A stretch of 64,000 nucleotides of DNA from positions 37,502,177 to 37,566,176 of the forward strand of contig OX421964.1 in assembly GCA_949128115.1 (NCBI GenBank), given 5' to 3'. This DNA is from Anaspis maculata. Lineage: Eukaryota > Arthropoda > Insecta > Coleoptera > Scraptiidae. The notes below the pieces were generated by a model, which saw nothing but the letters and a program-made list of their open reading frames with translations, made no database searches and was not told the origin of the DNA. The translations under genes and the position numbers were made by a program. This document shows positions 56,622-64,000 of the stretch, in pieces. Every line of letters starts with the position of its first letter. Positions within the stretch are counted from its first letter, which is position 1.

Positions 56622-57582
56622 TGTCTCGGCCCCGTTCATTGAAAACTGCATTCGTGTGCACTGAGGGTATGCAACCCAAAATATCCCTGTGTTGTCCAAG
56701 TCCTCAACCCTCATCCCCTGTTCGGTGTGCCTGGCACTTGGCTGTCAGGCGCAAGCGTAAACGAGCTCCAGCGCCTTTTTCGGCCGTCTTCGGCATTCTT
56801 CGGCTTTCTTTCCGCTCGTGTTCTTGCCGCTTAGTTCGAAGCGGGGTCGATCTACGTACGTCGAGCGGGAAGCCACGCCGTCTTTTTTTGTCATCGTTCT
56901 CGCGGCCATCTTGTCGTGCCATCGGCGTACATTCGTACTCGACCAGAAGCCCATCCAAGGCCCATCGCGTCCGATAGTGACTCCTGGAGGATCTCTGCAT
57001 CATCTCCAAGTCCAGAAAGCGGCAGTTTTCACCGCTTTTACCGGGGAGCGGTTTGGACCAGCCAGCCGCACACAAAGCTCCAGTTTCGGACGGGATCGAG
57101 TCGTTCGTCCGCCATTTTGGTGACGAACACGGGCACTCGTGCATTTCAACGGGAAATCCACCACCGGAACGGCCATCCACCACGACGCCGCCTCCGGACT
57201 CCGCCAGGACGACGCCGCCACCGAATAAGATCCCGTAAGTTCCATATTTTCCATTGTTTTTACCATTTACCGTTTATTCCCGTTTGCCGGGGTGTATACC
57301 TTCAGTGCAGTTCGTCTCGTTTTCAGGACGCCACTCGGCGCCAGCGAACCTGCCCCCGATCAGAACCACTCGGAGTTTTCATTTCATTCAATTCACATTG
57401 TTTTTTTTTATTGTTTTGTAATTCTGTCTGTTTGTGTTTTTTTTTTGTTTTGCATTAAAGTTTTTGATTGTTGTTGTGAATTTTATTTCTGACTGTCGCT
57501 TGCTGCTTTCCTAATCCAAGAGTTATTGTTTTAATGCAGCCTTCATCGGAAGGCTGCCGTCTTTATGTGTACCGCGCTAACA
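56622..57582 (+). repeat. 5' LTR of the BEL/Pao element, 961 bp
   Basis: It starts TGTCTCGGCCCC and ends GCTAACA, giving TG...CA ends. It is nearly identical to the 3' copy. It contains 10 nt (56980-56989) missing from the 3' LTR. Several short open frames on both strands exist in both LTRs, but the differences between copies disrupt them, so they are not called as genes. Confidence 0.93.
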
Positions 57583-57589
57583 TATAAAT

Positions 57590-57606
57590 TGGTCCTTCGA
57601 GCCGGA
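57590..57606 (+). promoter_or_regulatory. primer-binding site complementary to tRNA-Tyr
   Basis: TGGTCCTTCGAGCCGGA lies seven bases after the LTR. It begins with TGG (the complement of CCA) and, from memory of the tRNA, is complementary to the 3' end of eukaryotic tRNA-Tyr (…CCGGCTCGAAGGA plus CCA). This would prime minus-strand DNA synthesis. Confidence 0.85.
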
Positions 57607-57831
57607 TTCAGGATAAGCAAAGTACAGTCGGAAATTTATTTCGCCTCACTATTGAAACTTAAAAGTCACGGGTCAAACCCACGTGACACTTGTGCGTTGG
57701 TCCAGCGTGTTGATCAATTAGTTTTTTCGCCCGTCTCATTCGCACTTTTTTACCTGGGTCGGGGTCGCCATTCAGGTACGCCAACCTAAGGGTCAGTTGC
57801 TTTGTTTTCATTTTTCTTTGTGTCGAACACA

Positions 57832-60800
57832 ATGGACGCCACTTTATCATCGCGATAGCTATTGCGCGCCTTGAGCCCCTTCTGGAACAAGGCGTCACAG
57901 CTACCACCGAGCCAAGCCTCCAACCGGCATTTTTAGCCACGTTTGACATTGCGGCGGAAATTTACAACGGTTTCAAGAGCACGGTCAACACTGCCCCTCT
58001 CCCCAGTGCCTCCGAGGAGCAGAAGGCTACATTTCTTGAACGTACACTCCGGGCAGACAGCTTGTATGGCAAACTTGCTGCGGTAAAAGCCGCGTTTTCG
58101 AATTCAGAGCCGACTTCCTCGCTCTCTCGCCAAGCCTCGCAAACTTGGTTCGAGACAGGCCGGAGCAATGTCCGATTGCCAAAAATCGCGGTGCCGTCTT
58201 TCGACGGAAAGTTGAAATCATGGCCACCATACTATGATCTGTTCACGGCGTTAATACACAGAAACCAGTCTCTCTCAGATATTGAACGGTTTCAGTATCT
58301 GATTTCGTCTTTATCTGGTGAACCTCTCTCAATGGTTAGACACCTGCCATTGACGGGAGATAATTACATAATTGCGTTCGACTCGTTGGTTGAGAGATAC
58401 CAGAACGACCGCGTGCTAGTCACTTTTTACTGGCAGTCGATGATGAACGCCTCCTCCGTCACATTTGACTCCGCGCAAGCGCTTCGCCATCTTGTGAACA
58501 CGTTCAACGAAAATTTAGTGGCGCTCGAGCAGTATCCGCATATCGACCTGTGGGATTTCACCCTGTCGAGCATGCTGCTCCAGAAACTCGATGAGTCGAC
58601 GCGAAAACGTTTCGAGGTGCAGTCAGCTGGCACCCCCTTCCCCAAATACGAAGACGTCAAGTCTTTCGTGCTCGACCAATGCAAGGCTTTCGAGGCAACT
58701 GCCTTAAATTCTAAAACGCAATCGAACTCCCGCTCCACACGGGCAAACACCGTTACCGTGAAGCCCGAGGTCAGCCGCAAGTCGTGGGCCTCACATGCGT
58801 TGGTGTCTCAGACCTCATCTGCCCCAGCGACGTCGCATGAGTCAGCATGTTCTCATTGTGGGGCGAGAAGTCATAAAATCACCGCGTGCAAGACTTTTCT
58901 GTCAATGTCCCCAAATGACAGATATTTGGCGGTCAAACAGAAAAGGCTCTGTCTCAACTGCTTGAGCACCAATCACGGCGCTCCAAAATGTCCATCGTCG
59001 TATTCGTGTCGGCAGTGCCACGCAAGGCATCACACCTTGCTGCACTTCCCCAAGCCACATAGAACCGCAGGTCATGAGTCACCCAGTTCTTTATCGAATC
59101 CAGTTGAATTACCGCAAATCGTTTCCCCTGGTCTTCCAGAAAATGTCGCGAATTCGGTGACGAATCTCGCCTCAAGCCTCAAGGCAGCTCATGTTTTATT
59201 GGCCACGGCAATCGTTCACGTTCGTGACCGGTGGGGAGGCTACCAAAGCCTCCGTGCGCTCATAGACCCTGCCAGTCAGGCATCGTTGATTTTGGACTCC
59301 TGCGTGCGCAAATTGGGTCTATCCCCATCAAATCACAATGTGCCTGTTTTTGGCTTGGGTCTCACCCCCGCCAATTCGACGTGTGGCACAGTCACTTGCC
59401 AGGTCAAGGCTGATGATGAGTCTCTCCCAATCCCTGAATTGGAGTTAATTGTCCTGCGCAGGATTTGTGGTAACCTGCCAGACACCGCTTTGAACCCGGA
59501 TCAATTCCACTTGAACTTATCGAATCTGGCGGATCCCACATGGTTCAAGCCAGGCCCCATTCAAGTGTTGTTGGGCGCCGACGTTTATCCGTCAGTCGTG
59601 AAAGAGGGAATCGTCTCGTTAGGTCCGTCACAGCCTGTTGCCATAAACACCATTTTTGGCTGGGCTCTTCTCGGTCCCTTTCAAACCCCGTCAAAACCTC
59701 TGCATTCCTTTTTGGTTTGCACTCCAACTGGAATCGACGAGTCTCTGCACAAATTTTGGGAAGTAGAGGAAATCTCCTCACCATCGTCCAAAACACGTTT
59801 GTCCCCAGATGATGAACGTGCAGAAATTTGTTTCCGGGACTCTGTCTACCGTTGTCCGTCAGGTCGTTTTGGGGTTTCGCTTCCCTTCAAAAGGGAGTCC
59901 CCCACCTTTGAACATTGCAGGTCTATGGCTGATCGCCGTTGGTTAGCTATCAAACGTCGCCTGGTCCGTCAGGACACACTCCGTGATCTGTACATGGCAT
60001 TCATGCGCGACTACCTCGACCTAGGTCACATGACCTTGCTGGACGCAGAACCTCCAGATTCTGAGGTGTATTACATCCCTCATCATCCGATCGTCAAGAT
60101 CGAAGACGACAAGCCGAAAATTCGCGTCGTTTTTGATGCTTCGACGCAAGCGGCGAATCATTTATTTCTTAACGAGACGCTTCTCGTCGGTCCTAAGTTA
60201 CAACAGGACATAGCAGCTTTGCTACTGCAGTTTCGGTGTGAGCCGATCGTTTTTACTTGTGACATCCGTCAGATGTATCGGCAGATACTTATCTCGCCCG
60301 AACATCGCAAGTATCAACTCATTCGCTTTCGTTTCTCCCCTGATCGACCCATTGAAACGTACCAATTGAACACCATTACATATGGTGTTTCTTCGGCACC
60401 GTTTCTAGCGGTTCGCACGTTGCTTCACTTGGCGGAACAAAGCGCCTCGAAGTTTCCATTGGCTTCGCAGGCAATTCGCCATAATTTGTATGTAGACGAT
60501 CTACTTTGCGGCGCGAACTCCGTGGAATCAGCACGGGAATTACAAACGCAGCTAATCAACCTGCTCCAATCGGGTTGCTTTGAATTGCGCAAGTGGGCAA
60601 GCAATCACTCTGATGTGCTGCAAGACATACCACTTGATCACTTTCGAACTCAGCCGTCCACTTTCAGTGACGTTGCTGACAATACTGTCAAAATTCTTGG
60701 CCTCCAGTGGCAAGCGGCAACAGACACCTTTACATTCACGGTTCATCCAAATGAACTACCGTGCACAAAACGGTCCATTTTGTCCGAGGTGGCTCGGATT

Positions 60801-63030
60801 TACGATCCGCTCGGCTTTCTGTGCCCTGTTGCATTTTTCGCCAAACATTTAATCCAACGCTTATGGAAACTTGGCCTTGATTGGGACGACACCCCTCCAG
60901 ACATCGTATGTCAACAGTGGTTGCGTTTTCAATCCGAGCTATCGCAACTTTCGCGGTTGCAAATTCCACGGCATACTTTTCCGTCGCCTGCAGACAGGTG
61001 CCAGTTGCACGCCTTTTGCGACGCATCTGAATCTGGGTACGCGAGCGTGTTGTACGTTCGTTACCTTCGAAATGGTGTTCCCACCATTCGTCTCCTAACC
61101 GCCAAATCAAAGGTGGCTCCAGTCAAATTGCTGACCGTACCCCGTCTCGAATTGTGTGCGGCGGTCCTACTTTCCAATCTCGTTGCCTTCACCGTTGCAG
61201 CGCTCGCAGGAACTGTACAGTTCGATGCCATATTTGCGTGGACCGATTCTACGGTTGTTCTCAGCTGACTGCGTTCCTCTTCGCACCGCTGGAAAACATT
61301 TGTTGCTCACCGTGTTGAGCATATTCAACAGCGTGTCCCGCCTCAGTGTTGGAGACATGTCTTAACATCGGACAATCCCGCCGACCCAGCTTCGCGCGGA
61401 TTGTTTCCCGAAGACATGCTTTCGTGCTCCCTCTGGTGGTTTGGCCCACCTTTTCTGTCATCAGCGGATGACACATGGCCGGATGACAAATTCTCCGTGT
61501 CCTCCCCAGACATTGCGTCTGAAGAGCGAAAGCTCGCTTTGGTCGTGCGTGTGCCGCAGCCGCCGCCGATTGACATCGACGACCTCTTTTTGCGCATATC
61601 CTCCTTACGGAAGATTCAGGGCGCTGTCGCCTATTTCTATCGGTTCTGCAGATGCAAGTCCAATGAGAAGTTCACAGGACCTCTCTCGGATACAGAACTC
61701 CATTTTGCCTTGTTGTACATTGTCAAACATGTACAGCAGAAGGTATTTGCCGTCGAAATCGCGTCGTTACGCAACGGCAAACCCTGTTCAAGACCCTTTC
61801 GAAAACTTTCACCCTTTCTCGATCGTGACGATGTTCTCCGCGTCGGCGGACGTTTGAAGCATTGTCATGAGTTGCCATTTGCAACCAGACACCCTGCTCT
61901 TCTTCCATCTCGTCACGTCTTGACAGGACTCGTCATTCGACAAGTTCATTCCCGACATTGTCACCCGGGACTCAACAATACCTGCTATCTCCTGCAGCAA
62001 AATTTTTGGATATTGTCCACGCGACGCGCGGTACGGCACTATCTTGCATCGTGTTACCGGTGCTTCCGGACTAAGCCGCAAACTTTTTCTCCCACCATGG
62101 GCGACCTCCCCTCGGCGCGAATTTCTCAGCTAAAACCTTTTAGCTGCGTCGGGCTCGACTATGGTAGGTAGCCCTTTTCCAATCCTCATGTTACGCGCTC
62201 GCGGTGTCAGAACTACGAAGGCGTACATCTGTCTTTTCGTGTGCTTCGCCACCAAGGCATTGCACGTCGAGGTTGCCTCCGATCTCTCAACAGATGCTTT
62301 CCTCGCTGCCTTCCGCAGATTCATTGCCCGGCGCGGTCGTTGCTCTACCATCTATAGCGACAATGGCACAAACTTTGTCGGAGCTCATAGGCAATTGACG
62401 ACGTCAATGCAACTCGCCGCGGAATCCGAAGCCATCACTTGGCGCTTCATTCCTCCCTCAAGTCCCCACTTTGGCGGGCTGTGGGAAAGCGGCATAAAAG
62501 CTGTCAAAACTCATCTATCTCGCGTGATAGGTGATCAAATACTCACCTTTGAAGAGCTGACCACGTTGGTCACCCAAGTTGAAGCGTTGCTCAACTCACG
62601 GCCACTTTCGGAGCTGAGCTCGGATCCAAATGATCTGTGCCCATTGACGCCTGGTCATTTTTTGACGCTCGAGCCGTTAACGGCCCCACCCGACCCAGAT
62701 TTGTCCCACCTCAAGATCAGCAGGTTGTCGCGATGGCAGTTGGTCCAATCCATGCAACAGCGTTTTTGGGCGCGTTGGCGCGACGAATATCTACACACAC
62801 TGTACCAACGCGGCAAGTGGCACAAGTCACGTCACCTTGAATCCGCAGATGTGGGGTCTTTAGTCCTCATCAAGGACGAAAACGCTCCCCCTCTGAAGTG
62901 GAGGTTAGGCAGAATTTCAAAACTCTTCCCCGGCAAAGATGGCATTTGTCGCGTCGCAGATGTCCGTACTCAACGCGACGTTCTGCGACGCCCAATGGTC
63001 AAACTTTGTCCCCTCCCTTCAGGACAGTGA
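57832..63030 (+). pseudogene. BEL/Pao gag-pol, interrupted by a stop and frameshifts
   Basis: One long frame covers gag to integrase. Gag has a DUF1759-like region (about 58180-58600, LPKIAVPSFDGK). It is followed by zinc knuckles at 58848-58892 (C-x2-C-x4-H-x4-C) and 58949-59033. The protease has an ALIDPAS active site near 59257. The reverse transcriptase runs about 60100-60570, with YVDDLL at 60486-60503. RNase H starts near 61010 (FCDASESG). Integrase has an H-H-C-C domain at about 61920-62070 and a catalytic Asp (YSDNGTNF, about 62350) and Glu (GLWESG, about 62475), then a DUF5641-like tail to the TGA at 63028-63030. Breaks: an in-frame TGA at 61266-61268 inside RNase H, and a one-base frame change at about 62150-62171 in integrase. 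The likely start ATG at 57832 is also out of frame with gag after eight codons, suggesting a third change near 57850. This copy cannot express full-length pol. Confidence 0.9.
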
Positions 63031-63138
63031 GCATTCTGTGTTTTCACTTCCTTCATTGTTTTCACTATGCTCTTTTTTTTTGTATCATGTTTGATTTCAT
63101 TAATTTTTGAACTTTGAAAATACCCCGAGTGGTATTTT
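63031..63138 (+). other. BEL/Pao 3' untranslated stretch
   Basis: About 100 T-rich bases lie between the integrase stop and the polypurine tract. There is no room for an envelope gene. Confidence 0.8.
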
Positions 63139-63149
63139 GGTGGGGAGTA
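63139..63149 (+). promoter_or_regulatory. polypurine tract
   Basis: GGTGGGGAGTA directly precedes the 3' LTR. Its purine-rich run is in the position where plus-strand synthesis of LTR elements is primed. Confidence 0.8.
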
Positions 63150-64000
63150 TGTCTCGGCCCCGTTCATTGAAAACTGCATTCGTGTGCACTGAGGGTATGC
63201 AACCCAAAATATCCCTGTGCTGTCCAAGTCCTCACCCCTCATCCCCTGTTCGGTGTGCCTGGCACTTGGCTGTCAGGCGCAAGCGTGACCGAGCTCCAGC
63301 GCCTTTTTCGGCCGTCTTCGGCATTCTTCGGCTTTCTTTCCGCTCGTGTTCTTGCCGCTTCGTTCGAAGCGGGGTCGATCTACGTACGTCGAGCGGGAAG
63401 CCACGCCGTCTTTTTTTGTCATCGTTCTCGCGGCCATCTTGTCGTGCCATCGGCGTACATTCGTACTCGACCAGAAGCCCATCCAAGGCCCATCGCGTCA
63501 GATAGTGGATCTCTGCATCATCTCCAAGTCCAGAAAGCGGCAGTTTTCACCGCTTTTACCGGGGAGCGGTTTGGACCAGCCAGCCGCACACAAAGCTCCA
63601 GTTTCGGACGGGATCGAGTCGTTCGTCCGCCATTTTGGTGACGAACACGGGCACTCGTGCATTTCAACGGGAAATCCACCACCGGAACGGCCATCCACCA
63701 CGACGCCGCCTCCGGACTCCGCCAGGACGACGCCGCCACCGAATAAGATCCCGTAAGTTCCATATTTTCCATTGTTTTTACCATTTACCGTTTATTCCCG
63801 TTTGCCGGGGTGTATACCTTCAGTGCAGTTCGTCTCGTTTTCAGGACGCCACTCGGCGCCAGCGAACCTGCCCCCGATCAGAACCACTCGGAGTTTTCAT
63901 TTCATTCAATTCACATTGTTTTTTTTTTATTGTTTTGTAATTCTGTCTGTTTGTGTTTTTTTTTGTTTTGCATTGAAGTTTTTGATTGTTGTTGTGAATT
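63150..64000 (+). repeat. 3' LTR of the BEL/Pao element, cut by the window end
   Basis: It starts TGTCTCGGCCCC exactly like the 5' LTR and follows it to the window end. About 100 bp, including the LTR terminus and target duplication, should lie beyond. It lacks the 10 nt present at 56980-56989 of the 5' copy. Confidence 0.95.

Larger units (their letters stand above)
56622..64000 (+). mobile_element. BEL/Pao LTR retrotransposon, truncated by the window end
   Basis: Both LTRs, a primer-binding site, gag, protease, reverse transcriptase, RNase H and integrase follow in the order typical of BEL/Pao elements, and a polypurine tract precedes the 3' LTR. No envelope-like frame is present between integrase and LTR. 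The two LTRs differ by about half a dozen substitutions, small T-run changes and one 10-nt indel, so insertion was recent. The element is visibly richer in G and C than its surroundings. Confidence 0.95.

Noticed and set aside
56600..57458. Basic and Ser-rich frames within the BEL/Pao LTR
   Set aside because: They lie wholly in the LTR, overlap on both strands, and are altered between the two LTR copies by the 10-nt indel.
58062..58064. Gag start at 58062
   Set aside because: The codon there is TTG. The frame stays open upstream to before 57832, so 58062 is not a real start.
1..64000. CRISPR arrays, rRNA or canonical tRNA genes
   Set aside because: No regularly spaced short repeats with unique spacers and no full tRNA or rRNA signature were seen on either strand.

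Overview
The window looks like intergenic, repeat-dense nuclear DNA of an arthropod, probably an insect. The evidence is the mix of elements: a BEL/Pao LTR retrotransposon primed by a tRNA-Tyr-like site, jockey/CR1-type and restriction-like-endonuclease (RLE) non-LTR retrotransposons, many small hAT-type DNA transposons with 8-bp target duplications, tandem satellite DNA, and an AT-rich background. The species cannot be fixed from the sequence. I found no convincing host protein-coding gene, tRNA, rRNA or CRISPR array. Nearly everything supportable is a mobile element or its remains, often one inside another.

Layout. 416-3138 is a giant palindromic (foldback) element; a broken relative at about 3734-5090 carries a solo LTR (3980-4501). 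5336-5655 is a small palindromic MITE. 8075-8112 is a CCGT microsatellite leading into a satellite array of roughly 260-bp monomers in alternating types (about 8112-9860). 10418-10935 is a short hAT-type element. 13222-17202 is a hAT-type element that holds a small inverted-repeat element and an apparently intact RLE non-LTR retrotransposon (ORF 13829-16960). 17200-28400 is mostly unassigned sequence with hairpins, MITE-like repeats and a gypsy-like LTR fragment. 28911-31557 is a 5'-truncated, frameshifted APE-type non-LTR retrotransposon.

33510-36815 and 37126-39490 are two neighbouring hAT-type elements, each enclosing a palindrome of kilobase scale. 40383-40908 (minus strand) is a zinc-finger fragment of another retroelement. 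41035-42708 is an inverted repeat holding tandem hairpin units. 46760-48078 is a second LTR of the 3980-4501 family, with an internal duplication and a hAT insertion. 48317-49660, 50298-51188 and about 54360-56090 are further inverted-repeat elements. 56622 to the window end is a nearly complete BEL/Pao element with two very similar LTRs, whose gag-pol is broken in at least two places.

The elements do not form a pathway. Their nesting gives a relative chronology: old foldback and hAT frames, later LTR and hAT insertions into them, and the RLE and BEL/Pao elements among the youngest. The most interesting points are the RLE element inside a hAT frame, a short GC-rich core motif shared by several hAT-like elements, the alternating satellite, and the repeated occurrence of very long palindromes. 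All similarities were judged by eye; percentages were not computed.
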